A stretch of 64,000 nucleotides of DNA from Actinomycetota bacterium (GCA_040757835.1 JBFLWJ010000004.1:171062-235061); one strand, 5' to 3'. Counted from the first letter of the stretch, positions 46,774 to 55,530 are shown. Numbers and translations: made by a program. Notes: generated by a model from the sequence alone, not told the origin.

Positions 46774-48542
46774 TGAAAAGCCTCAGGCGCATTCTGATAT
46801 TCAGGTATGCTTTCCTCATCGCAGCTGTCCTCATCGCTGCAGGCCTCCTGGTCATCATACCCATACGTTCGTATACCATCTCGAGGGAGCAGGAAAACCT
46901 CGAGAGGCAGGCGACCATCTTCGCCCGCGAGATGGCGGTCTACTTCGACGACGACGCAGCCCTCAATGATATCGATACCCATCTAAAGGGATTGGCGGAG
47001 GACCTGCCGACGAGGCTGACGGTCATCGATACGGCTGGCGTGGTGCTGGGCGACTCCGAGGTGCCGGCCTCGGAGATGGAGAACCATGCCGGTCGCCCGG
47101 AGGTCGCGGGCGCGCTCGAAGGCCGGGTGGAATCGACGCGGCGGGAATCCCGTACCCTCGATGAAGATTACATCTATGCAGCCGCTCCCATCGTCGTGGA
47201 CGGAGAGATAGCTGGAGCCGCCCGCGTCGCCGTAGAGGAAGAGGACCTCATGCCCGTGGTGACCCAGGTATGGCTGATCTTCCTCGCCGCCTTTGGCGTG
47301 GTACTCCTGGTTATCGTAGCAGTGAGTATATGGACGGAGAGGACTGTTAGCGCGGACCTCAACGAAATGAAAGGGGCGGCTTCTGGATTGGCACAGGGGA
47401 ACTTGGATCGCAGGGTGGCCGAGCCGGACATCGAGGAGTTATCGGAGCTGGCACGGGACTTCAATGCCATGGCCGAGCAGGTGCGCCGCCGCATCGACGA
47501 GGCGGTCGAGGAGAGCGGAAAACTGGAAGCGGTGCTCTCCAACATCTCGGCGGGGGTGATGGTCACCGATGCGGACAGCAGGATAGTGCTGCTCAACCCG
47601 GCAGCCGAGAGGATCCTCAGTGCGGAGGGAGCGAAGGCCGTGGGTCGCCGCATCATCGAAGCCTTGTCCAGCCGCGAACTGGACATTGCAGTGGCGCGTG
47701 CGGTCGCTGGGGAAAGCGTGGACGAGGAGATAGAGCTCATATATCCCCGGCGGATCTCGCTTCACCTCAAATCAAATCCCGTGAAAGGATCGGAGGGCAA
47801 TGTTGTGGCAACCGTCAGCGCCATCGAGGACATCACGGCGCTCAAGAGGTTGAACCAGATAAGGCAGGACTTCGTGGCCAACGTCTCGCATGAACTGCGG
47901 ACCCCGGTCGCCACCATCCGGGCTCTCACCGATTCACTCCTTGTCGGGGCGGTTGAGGACAAGGACAAGGCGGAGCATTTCCTCAGGAACCTGGACCTCG
48001 AGGCCACCCGTCTCTCGCAACTCATCGAGGACCTGCTCACTTTGAGCCGGCTGGAGGCGGGGGAAGCGACCATCAAGGTCGATAGCTTCCTGCTGCTCGA
48101 GCTCCTGCAGGAATCCCTGGACTCCAAGGAGAAACTAGCCGAGGAGTACGGAGTGGCGCTGGAGATCAGGCCGGATATGGAGGACGTGAGGATAGAAGGA
48201 GACCGCAGGCTGCTGAGGACCGCCCTGAACAACCTCATCGATAACGCGATCAAGTACAACCGGTCCGGTGGCAGAGTCGTGGTGGGTATGCTTGCCGGTC
48301 AAGCGGATGGCGGCGTGAAGATAGAGGTCGAGGATAACGGGCTGGGAATACCTCGCGAGGACCTCCCCCGGGTCTTCGAGAGGTTCTACCGCATCGACAA
48401 GGCCCGTTCGAGAGAGACCGGCGGCACCGGACTGGGCCTATCGATCGTCAAGCACATAACCGAGCTCCACGGTGGCACGGTCACCGTGGCCAGCGTGGAG
48501 GGAGAAGGCTCGACCTTTACCATATCTCTCCCGGATACTTAA
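46773..48542 (+). CDS. phoR: PhoR-type membrane histidine kinase
   Basis: The 589-residue sensor kinase has TM1 (about 10-30), an extracytoplasmic sensor of about 140 residues, TM2 (about 165-188, WLIFLAAFGVVLLVIVAV), HAMP, PAS (SGKLEAVLSNISAGVMVTDAD), HisKA with the phospho-accepting His in NVSHELRTPVATIR, and HATPase with intact N-box NLIDNAIKYN, DNGLGIP, FERFYR and GGTGLGLSIVK. The large periplasmic domain is present, unlike in E. coli PhoR. It overlaps phoB by 1 base. The stop is 7 bp from a Pho-box array. Two partial copies of its ATPase domain follow downstream. Confidence 0.93.
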   Translation: MKSLRRILIFRYAFLIAAVLIAAGLLVIIPIRSYTISREQENLERQATIFAREMAVYFDDDAALNDIDTHLKGLAEDLPTRLTVIDTAGVVLGDSEVPASEMENHAGRPEVAGALEGRVESTRRESRTLDEDYIYAAAPIVVDGEIAGAARVAVEEEDLMPVVTQVWLIFLAAFGVVLLVIVAVSIWTERTVSADLNEMKGAASGLAQGNLDRRVAEPDIEELSELARDFNAMAEQVRRRIDEAVEESGKLEAVLSNISAGVMVTDADSRIVLLNPAAERILSAEGAKAVGRRIIEALSSRELDIAVARAVAGESVDEEIELIYPRRISLHLKSNPVKGSEGNVVATVSAIEDITALKRLNQIRQDFVANVSHELRTPVATIRALTDSLLVGAVEDKDKAEHFLRNLDLEATRLSQLIEDLLTLSRLEAGEATIKVDSFLLLELLQESLDSKEKLAEEYGVALEIRPDMEDVRIEGDRRLLRTALNNLIDNAIKYNRSGGRVVVGMLAGQADGGVKIEVEDNGLGIPREDLPRVFERFYRIDKARSRETGGTGLGLSIVKHITELHGGTVTVASVEGEGSTFTISLPDT

Positions 48543-48549
48543 AAGCGCG

Positions 48550-48578
48550 GTTTACCCCGATTTAACGGTAAATTAACC
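48550..48578 (+). promoter_or_regulatory. Pho-box-like array after phoR
   Basis: GTTTACC (48550), TTTAACG (48561) and ATTAACC (48572) begin every 11 bases with 4-base linkers. It lies 120 bp before the first stand-alone ATPase gene. The first 17 bases differ at only one position from the array at 49795. Confidence 0.7.
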
Positions 48579-48697
48579 TACATTTTCCACGGTTTGAACC
48601 TGTTATTAACAACCATGCGTCTAAATGGTCTGTAGGAGGACGCCTCGGTATGCGACCGGGCCGACAACCGAGAAAGCAAAGGAAAGGAGGGAAGAAG

Positions 48698-49186
48698 ATG
48701 CTTATAGAGGAGATAGCAGTAGGGGAACTCGTAGAGGATTGCCTGGACTTCAAGAGCACGGCTGCGAGTGACCATGATGTCACCCTGGAGGCGGAACTCG
48801 ATGACCCGCGGGCCATCATATGCGGAGACCGCCGGCTACTGAGGGCTGCCTTGACAAACCTTATCGAGACAGCCATCCGGAACAACCGTCCGGGGGGAAA
48901 GGTTACGATAGGTTATCAGAGCGACCCCAGCAGGGAAACCTTCGTCGTGACCGATAACGGCAGGGGGATACCCTACGAGGATCTGCGCAGCATACGCGAC
49001 CTTTTCTGCCGCTCGCGAGTCCCCGGCATGCACGATGTCGAAGAGATCGACGCCGAGTTTGTGGGCTTGTCGGTGGTCAAGGACATCGCGGACCTGCACG
49101 GAGGTAGAGTAGGCGTGCGCAGCATGGAGGGCGAGGGTTCCACCTTTACCCTGCACCTGCCTCGTCGACAGCGTGTCGTGGCTTAA
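48698..49186 (+). CDS. Stand-alone PhoR-like HATPase domain protein 1
   Basis: The 162-residue protein aligns by eye with the last 170 residues of PhoR (ELVEDCLDFKS / LLQESLDSKEK; GDRRLLRAALTNLI / GDRRLLRTALNNLI; GEGSTFTLHLP / GEGSTFTISLP) but has no dimerisation or histidine domain and no membrane segment. The N-box Asn that binds magnesium is Thr58 (NLIETAIRNN), the G1 box DNGRG at 86-90 is kept, and the G2 box is reduced to EFVGLSVVK. AAAGGAGGG before the ATG and the intact frame argue against a dead fragment. It cannot autophosphorylate; it may bind nucleotide weakly or interact with PhoB/PhoR. Confidence 0.75.
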   Translation: MLIEEIAVGELVEDCLDFKSTAASDHDVTLEAELDDPRAIICGDRRLLRAALTNLIETAIRNNRPGGKVTIGYQSDPSRETFVVTDNGRGIPYEDLRSIRDLFCRSRVPGMHDVEEIDAEFVGLSVVKDIADLHGGRVGVRSMEGEGSTFTLHLPRRQRVVA

Positions 49187-49210
49187 CCGGGAGTTAATCT
49201 TCCGTTAAGG
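49182..49210 (+). promoter_or_regulatory. Pho-box-like array after ATPase protein 1
   Basis: CTTAACC (49182), GTTAATC (49193), GTTAAGG (49204) repeat every 11 bases. The first 7-mer contains the stop codon of the upstream gene. It lies 115 bp before the second stand-alone ATPase gene. Confidence 0.65.
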
Positions 49211-49324
49211 AAGATTTCTCCTATTTTTTACCCCTCTTTCATCTACCGGCTTTATATTCATATACGTGAACATCTGCCTGCAAGCCCGGCAGAGCCACCT
49301 ATCCGCGAGAGATGTGGGGTCTGA

Positions 49325-49810
49325 ATGGGAACGATACTGGAAGATATCCCGGTACACCAGCTCCTGGAGGAGTCCCTGGCGATAAAATCCCTCCTCGCCG
49401 AGAGGTTCGGTATCACCTTGGAGACCCATATGAACGACCCAGGTGTCTCCCTGCGGGGCGACCGGGGCCTCTTGAGGGTGGCCCTGAGCAACCTTATAGA
49501 CGATGCCATCAAGAAGAACAGTGGAAAAAGGGTCCTCATCTCTCAACGCACTGACGGAGACGCTGTGATCATCAGCGTTTCCAAACCGAGAGGAGGCGCT
49601 CATAAGCGCATCACTGCCGGCGTCGGGCGTGTGCTCGTCGACGCGCCTCGAGATGGTGGCAATAGCCCGAAATGTCTACACCCCGGCATGTCGCTGGCAA
49701 TACACATCGCGGATCTGCACGGTGGGGTGATCGATATCGGGCCGGATGACGGAAACGCATGCGACTCGAGCATATATCTGCCCTTGAGCTGCCAGTTTAC
49801 CTCGATTTAA
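49325..49810 (+). CDS. Stand-alone PhoR-like HATPase domain protein 2, degenerate
   Basis: This 161-residue second copy starts like PhoR's ATPase region (DIPVHQLLEESLAIKSLLAERFGITLE; GDRGLLRVALSNLIDDAIKKN), but the magnesium Asn is Asp (NLIDDA). The DxGxG box is absent (the position reads ISVSKPRGGA), and the G2 glycines are gone, though HIADLHGG and a final YLPL strand remain. It lacks the histidine domain. The frame is intact over 161 codons. It is probably not an ATPase and could act as a binding partner. The gene's stop lies inside the next Pho-box array. Confidence 0.65.
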   Translation: MGTILEDIPVHQLLEESLAIKSLLAERFGITLETHMNDPGVSLRGDRGLLRVALSNLIDDAIKKNSGKRVLISQRTDGDAVIISVSKPRGGAHKRITAGVGRVLVDAPRDGGNSPKCLHPGMSLAIHIADLHGGVIDIGPDDGNACDSSIYLPLSCQFTSI

Positions 49811-49856
49811 CTTCCCGTTCGCCAAGAATTTAACGATATTGTACCCGTTTTTAATC
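49795..49856 (+). promoter_or_regulatory. Six-unit Pho-box-like array before the first pst operon
   Basis: GTTTACC (49795), TTTAACT (49806), GTTCGCC (49817), ATTTAAC (49828), TTGTACC (49839), TTTAATC (49850) begin every 11 bases. GTTCGCC is one base from GTTCACC, the actinobacterial PhoP half-site. It lies 300 bp upstream of pstS and is the longest array in the window. Confidence 0.7.
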
Positions 49857-49902
49857 CGTGGCTTTTTCAATAGTTGGTGTAATGAGGAATTCCGGTTACA
49901 CG

Positions 49903-50160
49903 ATGAGATGCCGAGCTGGAGCAGAAGATCACAGGGCAACGGTGATGCTTGGAAAGGTTATCAGGGACATATGGTGGGGCGATGGAGGATCGTCCATCAT
50001 GGGGGGTATCGAAGGGCCGGTATCGCGTTTTCTCGATCCCCTATGTTCCGTGTGCGAGCGTTACGATGCTTGCGAGCGGCGCCTTCAGATAAATCGTAAG
50101 GCATCAGGATTAAACGTGTCGAGGTATGCAAGAAGCAATGAAAAAGGAGGAAAGGAATGA
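49903..50160 (+). CDS. Possible small cysteine-motif protein upstream of pstS
   Basis: A frame of 85 codons from ATG 49903 (open back to GTG 49858) fills the gap between the Pho-box array and pstS and ends in an ATGA overlap with the pstS start. It contains DPLCSVCERYDACERR, a CxxCx5C pattern that could bind metal, and a WWGDGG stretch. The last residues overlap the pstS ribosome site. There is no strong ribosome site of its own. It may be a real regulatory peptide or a chance frame in a long leader. Confidence 0.35.
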   Translation: MRCRAGAEDHRATVMLGKVIRDIWWGDGGSSIMGGIEGPVSRFLDPLCSVCERYDACERRLQINRKASGLNVSRYARSNEKGGKE

Positions 50161-51017
50161 CGAAGAAGAGACTAAGCCTTATCATGGCGGTCTCGCTGGC
50201 GGTAGCCCTGGCATTGATGCTCGCCGCTGCGGGTTGCGGTGACAATAGTGAGGAGCCCGCCGAGCCGGAGAAGCCAGCACTCTCCGGGACCCTGGAGCTC
50301 TCCGGGTCCACGACCGTGTTGCCCCTGGCGCAGGAAGCCGCGGACATGTTCATGGACGAAAACCCCGACGTGACCGTCAACGTGCAGGGGGGCGGCTCCA
50401 GCGTGGGTATCTCCAACGTCGCCGAGGGCGTTGTCGACATCGGCAACGCGTCCCGCGGGCTCAAGGACGAGGAGAAGGACCTCGGCCTCATGGACCACGA
50501 GATAGCGCTGGACGTCATCGTGGTCATCGTGCATAAGGACGTGCCCCTGGAGGGCCTCACCGCGGATCAGGTCTACAACATCTTCACCGGCAAGGTCACC
50601 AACTGGAAGGACGTCGGCGGCCCCGATCAGACCATCAACGTGGTCGTGCGCGACGAGGCCTCCGGAACCAGGGAGATGTTCGACGAGAAAGCCCTCAAGA
50701 AGGAAGTGCCCATGGCCGGTGCCATCGAGACCAACAGCAACGGCATCATGAGGCAGACCGTGTCCTCGACCCCGTATTCCATCGGGTATATCTCCCTGGG
50801 GTACCTGGATAGCTCGGTCAAGGCTCTCGAGTATGGCGGCGTCGAGGGAAGCAAGGAGACCGCGGTCGACAAGACCTACCCGCTCTCCCGCTACCTGCAT
50901 ATGTTCACCAAGGGAAGCGCAACCGGCCTGGCCGAGGCCTTCATCGAGTTCGTGCTCTCTGACGAGTTCCAGAACGAGGTAGTGGCGGAGGAGTACATAC
51001 CAATGACCGAGATCTAG
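50157..51017 (+). CDS. pstS: Phosphate ABC transporter substrate-binding lipoprotein, copy 1
   Basis: This high-affinity phosphate-binding protein is anchored to the membrane outer face. The 286-residue product has a signal peptide with lipobox LAAAGC (Cys near residue 24), then an acidic linker. The phosphate-binding loops are GTLELSGSTTVLPLAQ and QGGGSSVGI, DIGNASR, and DEASGTREMF. It begins the first of two pstSCAB-phoU operons, with AAAGGAGGAAAGGA before the ATG. Short (about 260 mature residues) PstS of this type is common in Gram-positives. Confidence 0.94.
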   Translation: MTKKRLSLIMAVSLAVALALMLAAAGCGDNSEEPAEPEKPALSGTLELSGSTTVLPLAQEAADMFMDENPDVTVNVQGGGSSVGISNVAEGVVDIGNASRGLKDEEKDLGLMDHEIALDVIVVIVHKDVPLEGLTADQVYNIFTGKVTNWKDVGGPDQTINVVVRDEASGTREMFDEKALKKEVPMAGAIETNSNGIMRQTVSSTPYSIGYISLGYLDSSVKALEYGGVEGSKETAVDKTYPLSRYLHMFTKGSATGLAEAFIEFVLSDEFQNEVVAEEYIPMTEI

Positions 51018-51078
51018 GGGACCTCGGCATTCGACAGGGGTTCCGACCGCACACGATAAAGGGCGAGGTGGGCTTGCT

Positions 51079-51939
51079 TTGCAGGGTGTGATCGACAGGG
51101 AATGGATCGTCAAGAAGACGCTCTTCGTCCTGGCCATGATTACGGTGCTCGGGATAATCCTCATCATCTTCTTCGTGGCCAGGGAGTCGGTTCCCGCCTT
51201 CACCGAGGCAGGCCCCGCCAACCTCTTCAGCGCCACCTGGAATCCCCAGAGCGGCCAGTACGGCATGCTCATCTTTCTCGCGGGCACTCTAGCGACCACC
51301 GTCGGGGGGCTGCTCCTGGGTACCCCCCTTGCCATCGGCTCGGCATTGTTCCTGACCCAGATGGCCCCCCGGCGGGTTCGGTCGATAGCCACGAGGGGTG
51401 TCGAACTTCTGGCCGGCGTCCCTTCCATCGTCCTGGGCTGGCTGGGCTTCACCGTCATGGTGCCGTGGATCAGGAGCGCGACCAACAGCACCGGCACAGG
51501 CGTCCTGGCCGCCTCCATCATCCTGGCCATCATGGTCATCCCCACCATAGCCACCATATCCAAGGACGCGCTGGAGGCGGTCCCCGAGTCCCACATACAG
51601 GCGGCGCTGGCCATGGGGGCGACCAGGTGGCAGATGATCCGGCGCGTGCTGCTCCCGGCGGCCAGGCCGGGCCTGCTGGTGGCCATCATCCTGGGCATGG
51701 GCAGGGCTATCGGGGAGACCATGGCCGTGGCCCTGGTCATCGGACCGGCCACCGCCTTCCCCACGTCCCTCACCACTCCCACCCATACCATGACCACGAA
51801 GATACTCATCGAGATGGGTGAATCCACGGGGGTCCAGCGCTCGTCGCTGTTCGCCATGGGGCTGGTGCTGCTGCTCCTGGCCATGCTGCTCATCCTGCTG
51901 GTGAGGGCGGTAACGCGGCAGAGGGAAGCGGCGCGGTGA
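51079..51939 (+). CDS. pstC: Phosphate ABC transporter permease PstC, copy 1
   Basis: This 286-residue inner-membrane permease has six predicted helices. The N-terminal FFVARESVPAF, the SATWNPQSGQYG extracellular stretch, and the EAA loop MGATRWQMIRRVLLPAARPGL identify PstC. The start is TTG 51079, with GAGGTGGG upstream. It overlaps pstA by 4 bp (GTGA). It forms the transmembrane channel with PstA. Confidence 0.94.
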   Translation: MQGVIDREWIVKKTLFVLAMITVLGIILIIFFVARESVPAFTEAGPANLFSATWNPQSGQYGMLIFLAGTLATTVGGLLLGTPLAIGSALFLTQMAPRRVRSIATRGVELLAGVPSIVLGWLGFTVMVPWIRSATNSTGTGVLAASIILAIMVIPTIATISKDALEAVPESHIQAALAMGATRWQMIRRVLLPAARPGLLVAIILGMGRAIGETMAVALVIGPATAFPTSLTTPTHTMTTKILIEMGESTGVQRSSLFAMGLVLLLLAMLLILLVRAVTRQREAAR

Positions 51940-52919
51940 GCATCGACCTGGAGTCCGAAGTGGAGATCGAAGGACCGGAAGTGGAGGTCGCCGGATACGT
52001 CCGTGAGCTCAAGGACGACCGCGTTGAGAAGATCATCCAGGGGAGCATCGCCCGCAACGAAAAAAAAGCGCGGATATACGACCGCGTCGCGACCACTGTC
52101 GTGTGGACGCTAGCGCTGGCAGGCCTGGGCATACTGGCCTTCATCATCTTCGTCATCCTCTACCGGGGCATCGCCACGGCGCTCACCCCCGGATTCATCT
52201 TCGGCAAACCGGAGGCCATGAAGGAGGGGGGCGGCATCTGGCCCATGGTCGTATCCTCCTTTTACCTGGCCCTACTGACCATCGCCGTGGTGGTCCCCCT
52301 GGGGATCGGGGCGGCGGTCTATATGACCGAATTCGCCAGAGAGGGACGGATAACCGGGATAGTACGCTTCGGCGCCGATTCCCTCGCCACCGTGCCGTCG
52401 GTTGTTTTCGGGATATTCGGCATGGTCCTCTTCGTCATCTACTTCGGCCTGGGCTATTCGCTGCTGGCCGGGGCCCTGACCCTCGCCCTCCTCAACATGC
52501 CCACGGTCATGCGCACCACCGAGGAGGCGATAATGGCCGTGCCCTACTCCTACCGCGAAGCCGCCATGGGGCTGGGGGCAAGCCGCTGGGAGACGGTGAA
52601 GAAGATAGTGCTCCCCAGCGCCATGCCGGGGATCACCACCGGTGTGGTGTTGACCATGGGCAGGATCGTGGGAGAGAGCGCGGCGGTCATCTATACCGTC
52701 GGCCTCTTCGTGAGGAAGGTTCCGGTCTCGCCCCTGCAACCCGCGGCTCCCATGGCCGCCAATATATGGCATATGTACACGGAAGGCGCTCTTGTCTCCG
52801 ACTGGATGCGCGTGGCCAATGGAGAGGCGGCTTTCCTGCTGCTGGTGGTGCTGGTCTTAAACCTGGGGGCAAGGCTGATCGCGCGCATGTATCAGAAGAG
52901 ATTGGGAATGGTGAAATAG
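51936..52919 (+). CDS. pstA: Phosphate ABC transporter permease PstA, copy 1
   Basis: The 327-residue permease has a 45-residue charged cytoplasmic N-terminal extension (acidic: [14 protein letters not shown]) absent from its copy at 56375. Six helices and the EAA loop [21 protein letters not shown] follow, plus the [13 protein letters not shown] segment typical of PstA. The start GTG 51936 overlaps pstC. pstB follows after 1 base. Confidence 0.93.
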   Translation: MSIDLESEVEIEGPEVEVAGYVRELKDDRVEKIIQGSIARNEKKARIYDRVATTVVWTLALAGLGILAFIIFVILYRGIATALTPGFIFGKPEAMKEGGGIWPMVVSSFYLALLTIAVVVPLGIGAAVYMTEFAREGRITGIVRFGADSLATVPSVVFGIFGMVLFVIYFGLGYSLLAGALTLALLNMPTVMRTTEEAIMAVPYSYREAAMGLGASRWETVKKIVLPSAMPGITTGVVLTMGRIVGESAAVIYTVGLFVRKVPVSPLQPAAPMAANIWHMYTEGALVSDWMRVANGEAAFLLLVVLVLNLGARLIARMYQKRLGMVK

Positions 52920-52920
52920 G

Positions 52921-53703
52921 ATGTCTGAAAACGGCTATAAGTTCGAGCTCAAGGACATGGACCTGTACTATGGCGATTTCAAGGTCCTGGAAGGTGTCAA
53001 CTTGGATATAAGGAAATGCTGTATCACTGCCATCATAGGTCCGTCCGGGTGCGGTAAATCTTCGGCCCTGCGCTGTCTCAACCGCATGAACGACCTGGTG
53101 GAGGGGGCCCGCATCGAGGGGCGCGTCGCCCTGGACGGTGACGACATATACGACCGCGACTACAGCGTGGTGGGGCTGCGCAAGCGCGTGGGCATGGTCT
53201 TCCAGAAACCCAACCCCTTCCCCAAGACCATCTACGACAACGTCGCTTTCGGGCCTCGGCTGTACGGCATCAGGGACCGCGAGGTCCTGGACGGGATCGT
53301 CGAGGAGAGCCTGAAGAGCGCCGCCCTCTTCGAGGAGGTAAAGGACAAGCTGCGCACCTCCGCCCTGGCCCTATCCGGCGGTCAGCAGCAGCGGCTGTGC
53401 ATCGCGCGGGTGCTGGCGGTGCAGCCGGAGGTCATACTCCTGGACGAGCCCTGCTCGGCACTGGACCCCATCGCCACCCAGAGGATCGAGGACCTGCTGT
53501 CTGAACTGAAGGCCAGCTATACCATTGTCATCGTCACCCACAACATGCAACAGGCGGCGCGCCTGAGCGACTTTACCGCCTTCTTCATGATCGAGGAACA
53601 GGGGGACCCCGGGAAGATCGTCGAGTGCGGCGATACCAACACCATCTTCACCAAACCCGGGGATGAGAGGACGGAGCGCTACATCACCGGCAGGTTCGGA
53701 TAG
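52921..53703 (+). CDS. pstB: Phosphate ABC transporter ATPase PstB, copy 1
   Basis: This 260-residue ATPase energises phosphate uptake. The Walker A is GPSGCGKSS, followed by the PstB hallmark [10 protein letters not shown]; the Q-loop is [17 protein letters not shown], signature LSGGQQQR, Walker [14 protein letters not shown], and H-loop THNMQQA. All are intact. The C-terminus ends ERYITGRFG, as in PstB generally. The start follows the pstA stop by 1 bp. Confidence 0.96.
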   Translation: MSENGYKFELKDMDLYYGDFKVLEGVNLDIRKCCITAIIGPSGCGKSSALRCLNRMNDLVEGARIEGRVALDGDDIYDRDYSVVGLRKRVGMVFQKPNPFPKTIYDNVAFGPRLYGIRDREVLDGIVEESLKSAALFEEVKDKLRTSALALSGGQQQRLCIARVLAVQPEVILLDEPCSALDPIATQRIEDLLSELKASYTIVIVTHNMQQAARLSDFTAFFMIEEQGDPGKIVECGDTNTIFTKPGDERTERYITGRFG

Positions 53704-53723
53704 GGCGAGGAGGGGAAGGCGGC

Positions 53724-54374
53724 ATGGAGCTCGAGATAAGGAGGGATTTCCACGGACAGCTGGACGGGTTATACGCCGAGCTGCTGCGCATGGGGAGCGA
53801 CCTTCTCGAGACCATCGAGAGGACCAGGCTGTGCTTCCTCAAGCTCGACCGTGAGACCGCGGACGAGCTCATCGCCGGCGACGCGATATTCGACGACTAC
53901 CGCGACCGCCTCGAGGAAGGCGGCCTGGAGATCATCGCCCTCCAGGCGCCGGTGGCGGTCGACTTGCGCCTGGTCATCGTGATCATGCGCGTCGCCCAGC
54001 ACTTCGAGCGCATGGCCGACCTCTGCGAGGACATAGCCACGGCGGTGAGGAACATCCCCGCCGACAGCGTCCACTCCTGGATCCGGGGCACCATCGACGA
54101 GATGGCGCGCAGGGCGATACGCCTGGTAGAGCGCTCGCTCGAGTGCTTCAAGGACCGCGATGTCAAGATGGCCGGGGAGCTGGACGCCATGGACGATGCC
54201 GTTGACAGACTGAACCGGGGCTTCTTCACGGAGTTCGACCGCATGCGGGAGGAGGAACTGGAAGTCGCGGTACGGGTGGTGATGATCGCCAGGTTCTTCG
54301 AGCGCATCGCCGACCATGCCGTGGACGTCGGCGAGCACGTGCGCTTCATGGTCGAGGGAACCATCAACCCCTGA
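53724..54374 (+). CDS. phoU: PhoU-family phosphate signalling protein, copy 1
   Basis: The 216-residue protein is all-helical and made of two PhoU repeats; metal-binding motifs are ERMADLCEDIA in the first and ERIADHAVDVGEHVRFM in the second. PhoU transmits the state of the Pst transporter to PhoR and holds the regulon off when phosphate is plentiful. AGGGGAAGG lies before the ATG, 20 bp after pstB. It is very similar to the copy at 58039 over the whole length. Confidence 0.94.
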   Translation: MELEIRRDFHGQLDGLYAELLRMGSDLLETIERTRLCFLKLDRETADELIAGDAIFDDYRDRLEEGGLEIIALQAPVAVDLRLVIVIMRVAQHFERMADLCEDIATAVRNIPADSVHSWIRGTIDEMARRAIRLVERSLECFKDRDVKMAGELDAMDDAVDRLNRGFFTEFDRMREEELEVAVRVVMIARFFERIADHAVDVGEHVRFMVEGTINP

Positions 54375-54551
54375 TCAAGGAGTTCCAGAACCGGAACGAC
54401 TCCGCCACACATCCTGTACATACCATGCTCTATCCGTCCCGGCTCGCTCCCTCAAGGCACGGCAGCGGCATATATGAGCAGGAACGATGCACGGGAATGG
54501 CATCGGTCTCTAGCGGCTCCGATCGAACCTGCGCCGTGGTAATCTCGACGA
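54375..54551 (+). other. Gap between the two pst operons
   Basis: No gene or clear terminator is seen in these bases. The control region of operon 2 (Pho-box-like repeats) begins at 54552. Confidence 0.45.
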
Positions 54552-54580
54552 ATTGACCTTGTCATTACCTCGGGATAAAC
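54552..54580 (+). promoter_or_regulatory. Pho-box-like array before the second pst operon
   Basis: ATTGACC (54552), CATTACC (54563) and GATAAAC (54574) repeat every 11 bases with TTGT/TCGG/TTGT linkers. It lies 91 bp before the second pstS. The units are less uniform than those at 49795, so confidence is lower. Confidence 0.5.
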
Positions 54581-54670
54581 TTGTCTCGGTTGAGACCCGA
54601 GCCGATGGGATTTCGGCGCCGAACGATAGCATAATCTCGTGTCCCGGTATGCGGCTTGAAAGGAAATGCT

Positions 54671-55522
54671 GTGGTTTTCGGGCGGGGGCGCATAACCTCA
54701 TTTCAGTCGATCGCGGCAGCCGCAGCCAGCCTCTTTCTCATGTCCCCCGTGCTCCTCGGGGGCTGCAGCGTATGGGGAACCAACGTGGTGAGGATATCAG
54801 GTTCCACCACCCTGCTCCCGCTGGTGCAGGAGGGCGCCGACCGCTTCATGGACCTCCACGGCGAGAAGACGGTGCTGGTGCAGGGCGGGGGCTCGAGCGT
54901 GGGCATCGCCCAGGCCAAGGAGGGCATCGTGGACATCGCCAACAGCTCCCGCGACATCAAGCCGGAGGAAGACGACGGCACCATGCTGGACTTCCCCATA
55001 GCCCTCGACGTCATCGTCATCGTGGTCCATCCCGGCGTCGCGGTGGACGGCCTCTCGGCCGAGCAGGTCAGAAAGATCTTCACCGGCGAGATCGCCAACT
55101 GGCGGGAGGTAGGCGGCGAGGACGAACCCATCCTGGTGGTGGTGAGAGACAGGGCTTCCGGCACGCGGGAGATGTTCGACAAGGAAGCCCTGGAAGGAGA
55201 GGAAGTGGTGAAGTCGGCCATCGAGAGCAATTCCAACGGCATCGTGCGCGAGACGGTGGCGGCCACCCCCAACTCCATCGGTTACCTCTCCATCGGCTAC
55301 GTCAACGACAGCATCAAGCCCCTGCGCTACGACGGCGTGATCGCCAGCACCGACAGCGCCAGGGACGGCAGCTACAGCCTCTCGCGCTACCTGCACATGT
55401 ACACTCACGGGGAGCCGGAGCCGTCAGCGCGGGAGTTCATCGACTTCATCCTCTCGGAGGAGTTCCAGCTGGGGGTGGTGGCGGAGGAATACATCCCCGT
55501 CATCGAGCTTGACGACGAATAG
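54671..55522 (+). CDS. pstS: Phosphate ABC transporter substrate-binding lipoprotein, copy 2
   Basis: This is a second PstS, 283 residues from GTG 54671 (AAAGGA at 54659-54664). It has a signal peptide with lipobox LLGGC (Cys near residue 32). Binding loops are the same as in copy 1 with small changes: RISGSTTLLPLVQ, QGGGSSVGIAQ, DIANSSRDI, DRASGTREMF. The linker after the lipobox is shorter than in copy 1. It may differ in affinity, like paired PstS proteins of mycobacteria (inference). Confidence 0.93.
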   Translation: MVFGRGRITSFQSIAAAAASLFLMSPVLLGGCSVWGTNVVRISGSTTLLPLVQEGADRFMDLHGEKTVLVQGGGSSVGIAQAKEGIVDIANSSRDIKPEEDDGTMLDFPIALDVIVIVVHPGVAVDGLSAEQVRKIFTGEIANWREVGGEDEPILVVVRDRASGTREMFDKEALEGEEVVKSAIESNSNGIVRETVAATPNSIGYLSIGYVNDSIKPLRYDGVIASTDSARDGSYSLSRYLHMYTHGEPEPSAREFIDFILSEEFQLGVVAEEYIPVIELDDE

Positions 55523-55530
55523 GGGTAGGC

